Notes: generated by a model from the letters alone, not told the origin. 64,000 nt of DNA from Mangifera indica (GCF_011075055.1 NW_025401204.1:1-64000); one strand, 5' to 3'. Counted from the stretch's first letter, positions 1 through 12,874 are shown. Translations and numbers: made by a program.

Positions 1-871
1 AAATGGTAGCATCTGTGGGGCATACATGTGAGAAATCTGTTGATTTGTTGACTCAGTATATGAGTTACAAGGTATCCGGGCCTTGTCCTGATGATTGGAG
101 CTTGGTCAGAAGCTGATTTTGCGTGGATGCGAGCCTTTGCCTAGAAGGAGATGCTTTGCTAAGTCTATTCCTAAGGTGGGTCTTCAATCTTTTCCTAATT
201 CTCTTTGGAAACCTGTTAATGATAAAATTGTTACTTGGAGTGGTCTTGGCTGTAAGAGTTTTAATTGTTCTAATAGTAAAAAGTTGAGTAGGGAATGTGT
301 TGGTTGTTTTGATTTGGTTAATGGGTATGAGAATCAAAGATATGTTTACGCCAGAGGCAAGAATGATTTTCTTATTGATGATGTGTTAGGTTTGGGAAGT
401 GGAGGAATTAGAATAGGGTTTGATATTGGAGGTGGGTCTGGTACTTTTGCTGCTAGAATGGCTGGGAGAAATGTGACTGTGATCACTAATACATTGAATG
501 TTGATGCTCCATATAGTGAATTTATTGCTGCAAGAGGGCTGTTTCCCCTGTATTTGAGTTTAGATCATAGGTTCCCTTTTTATGATAATGTGTTTGATTT
601 GGTTCACGCATCTAGTGGATTAGATGTTGGAGGCAAACCTGAGAAATTGGAGTTCTTAATGTTTGATCTCGACCGAATTCTGAGGGCTGGTGGCTTGTTT
701 TGGTTGGACAACTTTTACTGTGCTGATGATGAGAAGAAGAGGATTTTGACTCGTTTGATAGAACAATTTGGGTATAATAAACTAAAGTGGGTTGTGGGGG
801 AAAAGGCAGATAATGGAAAATCCGAAGTGTATCTGTCTGCTGTTCTACAAAAGCCAGTGAGAGTGTCATGA
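1..871 (+). CDS. SAM-dependent methyltransferase-like protein, 5' partial, with a one-base frameshift
   Basis: This is the C-terminal part (about 289 codons visible) of a plant-specific methyltransferase-like protein of the Arabidopsis At1g29790/At5g40830 type; the substrate of that family is not established to my knowledge. Codons are open from position 3 in one frame, ending in CPDDWSL at 102-104. The family motif continues as GQKLILRGCEPLPRRRC in the next frame from 104 to the TGA at 869-871. The join needs one extra base, probably a G in the TTGG run at 102-105. SAM-binding motif I is seen as FDIGGGSGTFAAR (about 420-460), followed by FDLVHASSGLD and the FLMFDLDRILRAGG block. No useful ATG lies in the downstream frame, so the gene is either disrupted here or carries a sequencing error. 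A GTAAGC donor-like site at 884 may start a 3' UTR intron. The gene converges on ARF5. Confidence 0.8.
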
Positions 872-2318
872 GACGGTGAAAAGGTAAGCATACTGTTTAA
901 TGTATCTAGCCTTATGGACACGGAATTAGTGTTAGTTCATTGTCTCAGAGATCCTCATGAAATTCATTTGAATGTGGAATAAGTGATGTTTCTGTTCCCC
1001 TAACAGAGGTGGGGATGATAATCTGTTCTATAGTTGAAAAAGCTTTTATCTATTTTACTTCATAAATCTGTCAATATTTTAGATTTTTCACTTTCTCTGA
1101 GAATTTTTAGTCTATGTTCTCATGTCTGAAGTCTGATCCAATTAGCGAATTTATTGTTTTCAGATGGGAATACAGATGAACCTTGTTTAATGGCTGATTT
1201 GCAGTATGTTATTTAAATCTGTTAAATGCGTTGGGTGCTTCTGGACTTGTGTGGTCTCCTCAAATTTGCTATCTAGTTGTAGTCAATAATTTCACTGGTC
1301 CTTGCCTTTTTATCTTTATCCTCATTTGATGAAGCAATTGCACTATATACAGCCATCCCTATTCCTGGTTTTTGTTTTGAGATTTACAAACCTTAGAAAA
1401 ATCACACTTCAAAAATTAGCTATTGAGATTAGAGAGTCTAACATCATATAACATCTGGAATCCTAGCATACTATCACGCTTTAAAGTCCTGACGTCCATG
1501 CGGACCAACTATACATTAGCTATACTTCCTAATATTGTAGTTGTTTGGATTGTCAATAGTTGTTAAAATTGGTATTAGAATCATCTCCACGTCTTCCAAC
1601 ATACATGCTGCACGATTGTAGTTGGAAGACGTGGAGATGAGTCTAATACCAAATAATACGAATCTTAAGAGAATCATACCTCAAAAACTAACTGTTAAAA
1701 TTTAAAAGTCTATAACTATAAAAACCCCACACTAAAAGCTATACTTCTCATTGTGAAATCCAAATCTTATACCTTGTACTTGAAATCTTAATAATATATA
1801 TGGTTTTCTTTTCTTCTTCTTAAAACCCTGCATTAAGGAATCTTGAGTGATTAATCGAGGCACATTTAGTATGCACCCCCTACACCTGCTGAAAGGACTG
1901 AGTTAAGGTTTATCTTCTTTCTCGTGGAGCACTATTACCATGTATGTGATGTAGTTTATCTCCATTTTTGTGCTTGAATTTTCTTTTGCTATTTTCACAT
2001 AAATTTTCATTTTGGAATTGGGTATTTATGGCATTGCCCGATAAGGTACAGGTCCTGCCCAGATTATTCCTATTTCCTAATCAGGAGAAAGGCAAAATCA
2101 CCTTTCATCTTCTGATAAGCATTAATATGATGATACTAATATTAGTAGTTTCATTTCCTCTACTCTTAACAAATGTAAAAATAAAGGTGATGGCCTCTAC
2201 ATCTTTCCTTGAAGCAATGTTCACAGCACCATCCATATATTTTGCCAGTGGGTATCACATAATAATCACAAGGCCTTCTCCTTCCATAAACAACGCAGTA
2301 AGCAAGAAAATCTGGGAT
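872..2318. other. Intergenic region between convergent genes
   Basis: This stretch holds the 3' flank of the methyltransferase gene and the 3' UTR of ARF5. I see no further open reading frame with family similarity. Around 1380-1750 the sequence looks like a decayed LTR-type repeat, and it contains the strong hairpin described separately at 1569-1652. Confidence 0.5.
1569..1652. repeat. 32-bp inverted repeat (hairpin) with a 20-nt loop
   Basis: Arms 1569-1600 and 1621-1652 are reverse complements at 31 of 32 positions, around a 20-nt spacer (1601-1620). The left arm begins TGGTATTAGAATCAT, which resembles the plant initiator-tRNA-Met primer binding site of LTR retrotransposons (TGGTATCAGAGC...). 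The hairpin could therefore be a rearranged retrotransposon or TRIM remnant, or a small-RNA-producing foldback. No gene overlaps it. Confidence 0.75.
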
Positions 2319-5300
2319 TCACTGAGCGCCACTTCGACCACCACCTGCCGTGGAACATTCAATGCGTTGCATCGCAGCACTGTTGAGAAGCTTCATTCCC
2401 TCTTCACTCATCTGCTTAACTTCTTGAGGTGACAGAATCCTGATGCACCGGACACACCCAACAAATTCTCTGTATGCAAGCATGGAATCAACACCATCAA
2501 AAACTTAGCACTGGAATGAAACACCAAAATTTTTTACGTGGAATTGCACTTAATAATCAACACTTACTCCCAAGGATCATCTCCGATAAGTAAAACGTCG
2601 TTTTCATAATCTACGTACACCAGTTTCCATTCAGAGCCTCGCGGGTCACTTAGCAGACCCTCAAGTCCAAACATTTGCTCAATGGCAGAGCATAGTTCAT
2701 CATAATTTTTAAAAGTCGTGACATCAATGGACCTCCCAACGGATCCTGCCTTTTGAACCTGTCAGCCAGACAGAATTTGATATCCATTGGTTAAGTGCCA
2801 TTAAAATTTAAAAACAATAATGATTCAGGATAAAGTTTGTATAGCAGGTGAATGAAGATTCAGCCCATCGCTGACTTTTGTCAGTAAGCAGCCTTGCCAA
2901 CCTGATGTTTCTCCGAGGAAACTCAGACATTCAATACAAATGAATTCATAATTTGAAGTCCATGAATTTATAAGCAATCTATAGGGCATGATATAATATG
3001 TATAATGAGAAGGTAGAATTTTAGTACCTTGGTATATGTCCGCACAGGCAGAGCTACTGGCTGCCACGAGGCATTTTGCAATAGACCGCTCTCATCAAAT
3101 TCCACATTACTTGAAGATGTGCCACCTGAGTTGTCTTGGAAGTCCTGCTTAGAGACAGCCTGAGAATCTGCTAGGCTTGCAGAAGTAATCTGAGATTGGA
3201 CATCCTGGCTGGAGCCGAAATTGTTAATTAAACAGTTACAAGGATTCTGGAAATTAGCATCCTTCAATGTACAGAACCCATCCATAATTGTACTTGAGAT
3301 GGAATGATCAATCATAGCGCTTGCACCATTAGTAGCATCAATGTTAACACAGGTGTAAGTCCCACTTTGATTATTGCTAGCATCCGACAGATCCCTCAAC
3401 GCATTGGAGTTTAGGCCACAGGGATTGAGCTGAGCAAATGGAGTATACAGGTCAACTTGGGTTGAGAATGTCAGATTATTCAGATGATGATCCCACATTT
3501 CCTGGCCTGGTGAAGGTAAAGGGGGATTGATTACTTCAGGGAACACTGCTGAAGGGTCTGGCATTCCAGACATGGTTAATGGCCCTGTTGTTTTACCATA
3601 CATACCAGCAAGTGATTGACAAGAGGTGTGCAACATCCATTCATCAGTGTCAATGAAAGGAAGTAATCCATTCAGATTACCAGAATCATATTGGGGTACA
3701 TTAATCTGTGGCCCGTGCAATGCAGCTGATCCCTGTTGTGACTGCATTGACCAAGGACTGGTTTGCAACTGCATTGGAGCCTGGTTCAGGGTATGGCACG
3801 TAAGCTGGTTTACTAAGATCTGTGGATTTAGAGGACTAGTCACCAGTTTTTCCATGCTGCTCTCTCCCATAGAAGTTAAATGAATAAGCTGATCAGCTGA
3901 TTGCTCAGGCTCTGATCCGAAATTGTCATTATTAGTTCCAGCTGATGTTTGCTTCTCACATTTGCTTGGGGGATTTGGTTTCAATGAACTTATATTTGTG
4001 GCATCATTTTGGTCAACACATAATCGAGAACTATTTTGGTTTTCTATCCTTGCATTTTCTGACTGGACATGCTGAGGTTTCTGATTCACTACAGCCTGCA
4101 GGGTCTTTGCCTCTTCTGCTGGTACTGGAGCTCCCTTGGCATTGGACGATTGTTGCAGAGAAGCAGCACAGGTTCCAGAACTATTACCAAGCTGAGGTTT
4201 CAACATCATCTTGATTAATTGCTCAGAACACAGGTTTGATAACGGAGAGTATGGCATAACCCCATTTCCAATCTCAGGACAGATGAGAGGCCTTTTCAAT
4301 AAATTTCCAAACTCAGTTTCTGTTCCTGGGACCACAATTATGGCAGAAAGATAGGTATCTAACAAACACAAACAGACACTGAACAAATTAGCAATAAACA
4401 GACAAAACTCACCTAAAAATCCAGAAGAAAATGGTCGTTTAAGGCCTGATGTCAGAGACGGAAATATGAATAGACTTTCAGGAGTCTCGATTTCCCATGG
4501 ACTAACCCTTTTCTGCTTATCACTACAACCTGGCTCATCCCACTCTACCTGTTACAAAGCAGAAATCTGGGTCAACTGTCAAACCGGAAAACTACACACA
4601 GGACCAGCTTTTACAACCAAGAACATAATGAAGAAATTCATGTCAGATCAGAATTGAATGACATCTAGAAATAATCTACTGTACCTGAAGATTCCGCCAT
4701 TTGGAACCAGGCCACCTCAGTGGATCCAAATCACTAACCCCAACAATTGTTCCCATAAATCTGTGGAAAACAAGAGAAAAGATTAACAAACCATAACAGA
4801 AGCAGAAACAGAAGAGATGAGATATCAGATTCCATTTTTTGCAATGTGAAAAGTGCAATACATTTACTGGAAGCAGATGAGAAATTCTGTTACTACCACC
4901 CTTTCTTCTCAAGATACCTAAACCTAGAATGAATAAGTAGTCAACACCAGAAACAATACCTCCGTTTACCCGACTCCTCTGTTTCAAACATCATTCCAAA
5001 CCGCATACCAACAGAAATTTGGGTCCCAAATACAGACTTTCTATATTTAGCCACAGGAATAACGAATTCTGCAGGGCATGCCCTACAAGATAGCATGATC
5101 AAGGACAAGTTTCAAGAATCAACAAGTTATGGAGAAAGAGGGTAACCGCAACTGGGAACAGAATAAGTCAAATAATCTATGTTATACAAACCTTGGGTTG
5201 TAGAAAACAGTAAATGGGCTACGATTGGAGGCAGCATAAGCTGCAGCAGCAAGCACACCAATGTGCATGCTATCGGCTGATAATACCGAAGAAGGTAATG

Positions 5301-8135
5301 CTGTTTGTTGGCGATTTGCATGCCTTACACCAACCAATAACTGTGATTTTTCATCCCTTCCAACATGAAACGAACTACAGTGAGATAATCATGTTCGTAT
5401 AATTTTTATTGTGAATTCATTAAACAATCCTGAAAAGCATAATTTGTCTTGAACCCATTAAAGTAATTTATTACCTGTTTAAGCACAAATTGTCAACATA
5501 ATAGTTTCCTAAATAAGTCAGCTACGTAACTAGACTATTAAGCATTTATAACACCACATGAAGGAATTAACTGAATAAAAAGTTTTCCACATAGCAAATT
5601 GAGTCAAGTTTCATCACACAAACTAGGCCAATTACAGCAGATTCCATTTTATAGAAATCACATAACCAAACCAAGCAATGATTTCATGAGAGTTATTGGG
5701 TAAAATGAGGCCACAACAAGAAAAAGTACTTATTCACATTGAATGAGCAAGAACAAATGACATATTTACATAACCAACGTAGGAAGTTACCTAATAAATA
5801 AAACAGAATCACCAGCTCTGAGCCTTTTAGACCCAACAAACAAACTCCACCCTGTTGTGAGAAGGTGCCTTTTTGGCTGCCCTGCATAAAGCAAAATACT
5901 ATGATCATACTGACGCCGATCAACTGCCAAGAATATACTTAGAAAATATGAATTATCTGAATTCCAGAAGCACTTCTTCCATGCATTATCAAATTAACAG
6001 CAATATATAATAATATCAAAAATTATAAAGAAAAGCATCCTCACCGCGGTATATATGGCGAAATGTCCAGGTATTATCATGCAGGTCACGAACAACAAGT
6101 TCTTGTGTTGGCGGTTGCATTGAATAATCCTGAAAGAAATATAATTCCATGCTTAAATATAAATACACCATTCCGTCATTACTGCTTGCAAGGTTTTCCA
6201 CCAGAGATAATGCTCACCAATGGAGGAAAGAGCTTTTCTGCAGCTCTACGTGGCACTGAGAAGCCACCATGTGTGCTTGTATCACTTGCAGTCAGAGTTT
6301 TGCAGAAAAATTCGGTTGGATGTTTGCTGGGCTCTAGTCCAAGGTCCGGTATCAGGAAGATGTCCTTTTCCTTTTTTTTAAAAGAAAAAAACATGTTTTA
6401 TGAGAACAGTATAAACATATGCAATTCTTACTGGGAATTTGATGGTCTGCCAATATACATTTCTAAGGCTTCAATATTTCATATCGATACATTCAAGAAC
6501 TTTCTTAAAAGGTAGGAAGATCAAACTTACAGAATTCAATGGCTGAAGACTCATTTGGGCATAGACTTCATCCGAATCTTTGTCTGCCTATAACAGATTG
6601 CATATAACAGATTAGAATATGTGGAAAATGGATGGCTTAATGCCGTAAACTAGTACTATATAGAGAGGAAATTTATAATCAGCCAACAAGACATACATGT
6701 AAGGTAACATTGTGAACTTGGCACAACAACTGAGATGGAAGATTAGGATAGTTGGGAATTTGAGAGGTTGCCGATCTCTTAGTAGATGCTGCCACCTGAT
6801 CAATCAATAAAAATTTTCATAAATTACAAATGACGGAAAAGTGGCAATTAGAAAACTAGAATGCTCTTATTTTCACACTGAATATGGTTTTCAAAACACT
6901 CTCACTACATTATCGCTTCCAGTTGTATTATTACTAATACATCTTGTAGTTTATACTTAATATTGAACTCCTTTAATCACAAACTATGAGAGAAATCTGG
7001 CAACTTTTTATTACTAAAATGATAACACCTGATTCTCCCAAAAAGTAAGGAAAATGTCACAGAAGTCTCATTCAAAGGCACATGCATGCCAATATTCTCC
7101 GAATTAATTCCCACAGAAAGCCAGAGTAAAACAAGAAGTAAAACAGATACGAGCAACGTTAGTGTCATGTCCCCAAGGGATAGCTTGAGTGACAAAAAAG
7201 AAAGTTTCATATATAGGAGAAAATGGGTTCAAGTCTCCTCACATTTCAAGATTTAAAAAAAAAAAGTTGGTCCCTTGGCTTCTTATGAACCAGCCAAAAG
7301 GCCTGTATATTTGCTCAAGGGAAACAACCAATTCTCCGTTAAAGCCATGACAAGGAAGCAAAATATAATGGGGCTATCCAGCTGGTATGTAACATGTAAT
7401 CTTTCAAAAATGCTTAAACCTTACCTCAGAATCTCACAAAAAGAAGAAGAAGAATTTCATTGACCAAAAAACCGATTGAATACCCACAGGTTGCTTCCTC
7501 ATACTTTTATATCATAAAACAAAGGTTTTTTTAACTATTTATATATTTTCTGGTAGCCAAATAGTATATATTTCTGTATAGAGAAGCAAAAGAACAAGAA
7601 TTAGAAATACATGCAGACCTGTTCACTATGTCCCTGAGGGAAGTAATACACATGACTACCCGGATGAGGCAAAGAAACAATGGGACCTGCGCAGGCATGC
7701 CATAGCTCCGAATTCATAGCTTTCCTTGCCCCTGAAATCAACCAAGACAAGTTTTTTATACGATAAGACTCCGGCAATGCTTCTTCAAAACTACATTAAG
7801 TGCATCAAGACAGTTAAAAATTATAAATAATTGGCCATCAAAACCATTTTGTTTAACTTAGGTATGCTCAAAAGATGACTATTGAAACCTTTTATACATT
7901 TCAATTCACAGAAAAAAGGGAAAATTTTAACGCAAAGCAAAAATTAAATTTGTGAAGCAAGCCAAACCAACAATCTTGAAATGCTTCTTAAAAAGCATGT
8001 GTTGAAAATGCAAAACAAACCAGACTGATCCTGCATTTCTTTCAACAACTTCATTTCCTCGAGCAAAGTAGTTTGTGCTCGACCAACCAAGCCTCCAGCT
8101 TTGATCTTCTCTTCAACAGAGCCCATCATCTTCAT
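2319..8135 (-). CDS. ARF5: Auxin response factor 5 (MONOPTEROS orthologue), 14 coding exons
   Basis: This encodes a nuclear transcription factor that binds auxin-response elements and activates embryo, vascular and organ-initiation genes. Exons, in order of transcription: 8135-8021, 7731-7619, 6795-6697, 6587-6531, 6370-6218, 6129-6045, 5881-5791, 5356-5192, 5082-4960, 4760-4685, 4548-4413, 4325-3028, 2758-2568, 2469-2319. All phases join, giving 950 residues (Arabidopsis MP is about 902). The start is the ATG at 8135 ([10 protein letters not shown]), and the conserved block [16 protein letters not shown] follows. The B3 domain lies at about residues 147-248 ([38 protein letters not shown]). 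The auxin-response domain lies at about 265-360 ([30 protein letters not shown]). The large exon 12 (residues 405-837) is the activating middle region. PB1 spans about 834-930, with K at [13 protein letters not shown] and the acidic OPCA-type stretch in [17 protein letters not shown]. Intron 11 (4326-4412, 87 nt) is in frame and stop-free. ARF5 is favoured over other ARFs by end-to-end similarity, including the LLEEMK N-terminus. Confidence 0.96.
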
Positions 8136-8849
8136 AACAAAACGCAAAATTCAAAAGCTAAAGCCTTTTACCCATATTTCATTTGTCTTTTTCTTTTATT
8201 CCAATCTTCCAAAACTAGGATCGACCCATGTCATGGAATCTACGGTTGTTGACAATCAACCAATAAAAGTAAGCAAAAGTCCAAAGTCAAGGAACAAAGC
8301 CTGCAGAAAAGGTTGGTAGCTACTGAAAAAAAAAAAAAAATTCTACAAAGTGGGTGGGGCTATAACGCAACCAAAAAAAAAAAAAAACCATCAGTTTGCA
8401 TCGAAGCACGCCAACCAAAGTATGAACCGTCTCCCTTTCTTCTTGTTTTTATCTCCTTCAAAGAAACCGACCTTTCAATGAAACCCACTCATCGTCATAA
8501 TAACACAACTGAACTGATTCCTTCTTTAAGCCAAAAGCCTCAACATCACCCCCTCCTTCTCTCTCTTTCTCTGTCTACATAAAGTAGCTATATACTTGGT
8601 TCAAACCGGAAAGAGTATGCATGCTCTTATCCTGCTCACACACCTTCAGTAAAAGGCGATTCCCTTGCAGCTTCAAACTGTGTATAAATATTTAAAGATC
8701 AAATGATAGAATGAATTATAAAGAAATACAAAAAGCAGAGCAACACCAAGCAAACACGAAAACTCAACAGTACTTGAACTGTTACACACCGTATCCAAAA
8801 GAGAAAAGAAAGTTTTTATCTTTCAAAAAGGAAGGAGGCCAGTCTATAT

Positions 8850-8855
8850 TGTCTC
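8850..8855 (+). promoter_or_regulatory. Auxin-response element TGTCTC (proximal)
   Basis: A perfect TGTCTC hexamer, the classical ARF-binding site, about 715 bp upstream of the ARF5 start codon. Single hexamers occur by chance; the case rests on its grouping with those at 9021 and 9075. Confidence 0.4.
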
Positions 8856-9020
8856 GGTAGATGGCGCATTGTAGCATGTGGGTTAGGAGTATCACCTCAC
8901 TTTCAGCTTTTGCTTACCTTACCTCCATTTCTTTTCCTGCTCTATTTTGAAAATCTTCGCAAAATCATATCATGATATCATGCATTATATTTACACCTCA
9001 TTTTAAATTCTTTAGCTAAA

Positions 9021-9080
9021 GAGACATATAATTGAACAGTAATTGAAGCAAACTAAAAAGAAAGGAAAAAGGGTTGTCTC
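9021..9080. promoter_or_regulatory. Pair of inverted auxin-response elements
   Basis: GAGACA at 9021-9026 and TGTCTC at 9075-9080 are opposite in orientation, 48 bp apart, and about 890-940 bp upstream of the ARF5 start. Established knowledge: ARF dimers bind paired TGTCNN sites, although the favoured spacing is shorter (about 5-9 bp). Joint use of the two sites is inference. Confidence 0.4.
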
Positions 9081-9500
9081 TATGCTTTTGCGCTTGATAT
9101 TTGACCGTTCATTACGCATGCAGTTCACGCCAAATTAATAGTGGCAGAGCCAGAGGCGCAGGTTAACCTGTGAAACGTGTCACTAGGCCGAGTAATGGGT
9201 CGTGGCTGGCGGGCGCCGATTCTCATTACAGTACAGATAGTTGTAATAATGTTGATTCATTGATTATTATGATCATCCCTTCATCATTCATGCCAAGAGC
9301 CTTCTTTAGGCATAATAGTTAACAGGGGATTTTGCAGATAAAGCAGGCATATTTTGTTGGGTTGAAAATGGAAGATATTTCATATTTGTATCAAAATGAC
9401 AAAGATTATTTGGTGGGTGGAGCACTCCTGGGACAATCTGCTAATAAAGGGCAAAACAGAAAGAGGGAGAGAGAGCTTGAGGTTTTCCGAATGAGATAAA

Positions 9501-12500
9501 TCAGTCAGACTCAGTCATGCTGTGAACATGACATGATGATAATATGAAACGATGTATTTGCATGGTTGAATACGCAAGGAAACAAGCCTCACGTACGTAT
9601 CCCCATTCGTATATAGAGATTTCCTACAGTGTAAAATGGGCAAAAAATCAGCCCTTGTTCTACCAAGTACGAAATTCAAATCTTAGACTTAACCAAATCT
9701 TCTTAAAATTAGGAATGTCTAATATTCGGCAGGCCCGAAAGGTGGTAAGAGGATTCCCCTAAGAACAGGAATAAGGACGACTTCAATCCGTCTTCTCCCT
9801 TATCCGTCTCTTTTCTAGTTCATTCGTCTCCTGTGTAATTCTTATCATATGTAAGAATTATAATATGTTTATGCTTTTAATAAATATTTTATTATTTATA
9901 TGTAATAATAGGATAAGAGGGAGAAAAAAATTTTCTAGCAAAGATGATGACAAGAAGTAGATGGGAATTTTTTCTCTAAGAAGTGGATGAGTTTTTCTAA
10001 TATCTTCGTATAAAGATGGAACAGAAATAATACAAAAATTCCTTCTATCAAGATAAGAGTGGGATGAAGATAAAAGATTACAATATTTGACTTTTTTTTT
10101 TTTTAATTTCATTACTAATTTTTTATTCATCTTAATATATCAATCATTTTCTAATGTATCGGATTGCTGGACATGACATAATGTATTATATGATGTTATT
10201 TCCCATATCAAGGTTGGTGAGAAACAGTGATTCGGCAAAATTTAAAACTAAAGTTCTCAAATCTTCACGAAGGAAAAGCAATCTTGTCAACTTTTTTTAA
10301 TCGCCAATCCCCAGACACGTTATTTTGTATAGGAAACGTAAACAGCGCATGCATTTACATGGATGTGGGTCATTCGTGATGGGAAGGTTGGGATTTGATT
10401 TGGTTTGGAGATCGAGCGGCACGCGAGCTTAGAGTTGGAGGGGCCTCCAGTCCACTCTGGTGCACATAATTCAATGGCTTTGGAACATAAACTCGCCGTA
10501 TCCTCCTCAGCTTAATTTTTAACTCTAAAACGATGCGTTTAACCCAAAACCCATCAGTCTTCTTCAAAGCACACATTGGGTTCCAGTTCATTCCACCGTA
10601 TAAACCTTACTGCTTGACCTAGGGCTGCAGACGAGCCGGCCTCGTCAACTTTGAGACCTCTAGTGGTCCAACTTTGCTTCCTTTGACCAAGCGATATCAC
10701 ACAGCAAAATCAAGATTAGTCTTGTTGATGGGAAGTGAGTTAAAATTGATGAAGAGGGGCCTCCGAGATCGAGTCTGGGATCCACTGTTCCACGACATGA
10801 TGTGAAGGGACCATTGAGTTGCAATAACAAAATGCTGGCTTCATCGGGGCCCTGATTCATCCCTTTGAAAGATTTATATTATAACAAGTTATATATGCAT
10901 TCGATCTAAGGGAAGAAATTTCAATTTAAATTCAATTCGATTCAAATCTTATCTTTTTAATATTATTGTATCAAAGTATGTTTTGTTGATTTTTTTTCTT
11001 CATTATTCGTTTTGGATTTGAATGATTTTTTTCTTTTACAATTTCAAACAAGTCGATATAACATTCTAACTAGTTTAATATATTAATTACTATCAAGATA
11101 CTATCTACCCATCATAGTTTTGTTTGTACAATTTACAAATTAACATACATCTTAACAATCCACTAACGAGATTTAGCACTTTGTCTCAATATCATTCAAA
11201 AGCACACGTAAAATTAGTTTAAATATGATTTAAAATATTTCAATTAAATAATTTGATCCACTCCTAAGATATTACTCATTTTGTCATTCTAATTTTATTT
11301 TTATATTTAACACCTATATTGTAACTTAAAAGTTTTTATGCTTTTTTAATCAGACAATATAATGTAACTATATTTATTCAATGTCTCCCGCATGCCTTGC
11401 GGATAAGATATATGATATAACTGCATTCAAACTCCATCCGATAATAAGACTCGAATACACCCATTTTTCTTCCCCTAATAATTGAAACTAGGCAACGCGC
11501 CATGATTTTGCACTAGGAAAAAATAAAGGGGTGGGAGAAATGATTCCATGGCATATCAGGCCTTGTTAAATAAAGAAAATGCGAGATAGACAGAAGAATA
11601 TTGATGTATAAGAGACAAAATTCCATGCCCAATCATGGCCGCTCTTGTGGACCGATGATAGAGTGTTGTTATTATTATAGTTACGTCAAGTCCTGGAAAG
11701 GGTCCCGTTTCGGTCAAGTTGGTAAACGATGATGAAAAGTGAAAAGCAATGCAAACACTCAGAGAGTAGTGATGGCATCTCTACAGACAGATAGGTCAGG
11801 TGGTGACTGGTGAGTATACTCATAAATTTGACAGAGAAAGAGAGCATAACGTAAGCCAAAAGCATAAAAAATGTCAACAAGGCGGAGGTGGGAAAGGGCG
11901 TCCAGTCCAGAGATGATTGTTGGAAGTGAAAGAAGAGCTAGCGTGGTATGGGTGGGGGGACATCGAAGCAGTATTGTAAGGTGTAGGGATGTAAGCAGAC
12001 ATTTGCTTCTGAATCTTCTGACTTCTGACCACTCACTACTCCATTCCGTCTCCAGCTCTTCTTTTCTCTTTTATGGCTTGTGGGCCGAGATTCAAGGCTG
12101 CTTTATTGGCTGTTCTATAATAGATGCGAAAAAGTGCCTTTCCTTTTGTCTCTCTCTTGTCTCTACCCATTCGTTTTCCATCCCACTATTTTCATCGTCA
12201 ATTCTGTCTCTGGTTTTGCATCAATGATGCTGCCCTTTAGTCAAAATGCCTTACAACTTTAACAAGTAATCACAATTTGTTATAGCTTTAATTAATGTTT
12301 GATTCGGTATGAGATATTTGAACAAGTAAAATTCAAATTGATTAAAATATTAGTGTTTAAATTGTCTTAAATCAGATATAACATAAATTTATTTTCTGAG
12401 TTTAATTTGAATCTCATTTTATCTATTTCGAATAGACTTTATTAAATTAAAACCAATTTTAAGTGAATCTTGTTTGGACTTGGCATCGATTGAATTCAAC

Positions 12501-12870
12501 TATAGTTTTAATGTTAAGTATGACATATTCTATCTTTATAATTCGTTTTTTGGTGAAAGTTTGATCAAAATCCAGCAAAAATAATTATTCTTCAGCTAAT
12601 ATAAAAAAAAGCCTTGAATGTCCATCATTCTCTAGAGTAGGTTAAGTTTGGGCTTAACATAGAGTGGATTTGATTTAGATTGAGTTTAAGATCAATTAGA
12701 ACTTACATTAAATCTATAATATTTAATTTAAATTCAAATTTATTTAAAAAAATAAATAATATTATCAATAAGATAAATAATATTATTAAATTGATAAATC
12801 TGAGTCATCTCGTATCAGAACCACCCAGAGTTCTGTCAAGACCACTGCCTTGGAACATTCTTTCACTATC
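9501..12870. other. Intergenic, no gene recognised
   Basis: This is AT-rich DNA with only short open frames that match nothing I know. There is a T/A-rich low-complexity tract near 10090-10115, and diffuse TTGAATTCAAA-like repeat material at 12350-12500 and 12660-12790. I see no RNA gene. Confidence 0.5.
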
Positions 12871-12874
12871 CTTT

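Larger units (their letters stand above)
8136..9500 (-). promoter_or_regulatory. ARF5 5' leader and promoter region
   Basis: This is upstream of the ARF5 start on the minus strand. A CT/AG-rich stretch at about 8545-8580 and a TATATA-like sequence at 8589-8596 could mark a core promoter, which would give a leader of about 430 nt; this is inferred. A-rich tracts lie at 8325-8340 and 8372-8387. Canonical auxin-response elements are present at 8850-8855 (TGTCTC), 9021-9026 (GAGACA) and 9075-9080 (TGTCTC). No other gene is visible. Confidence 0.5.

Noticed and set aside
1968..2432. 154-codon plus-strand open frame
   Set aside because: It runs antisense over the conserved last exon of ARF5 (2319-2469) and has no similarity of its own.
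3626..4214. Two plus-strand frames across the ARF5 middle region
   Set aside because: Shadows of ARF5 exon 12 on the opposite strand.
11871..12227. 118-codon open frame
   Set aside because: No family similarity, TTG-type start and no promoter or splice context; probably chance.
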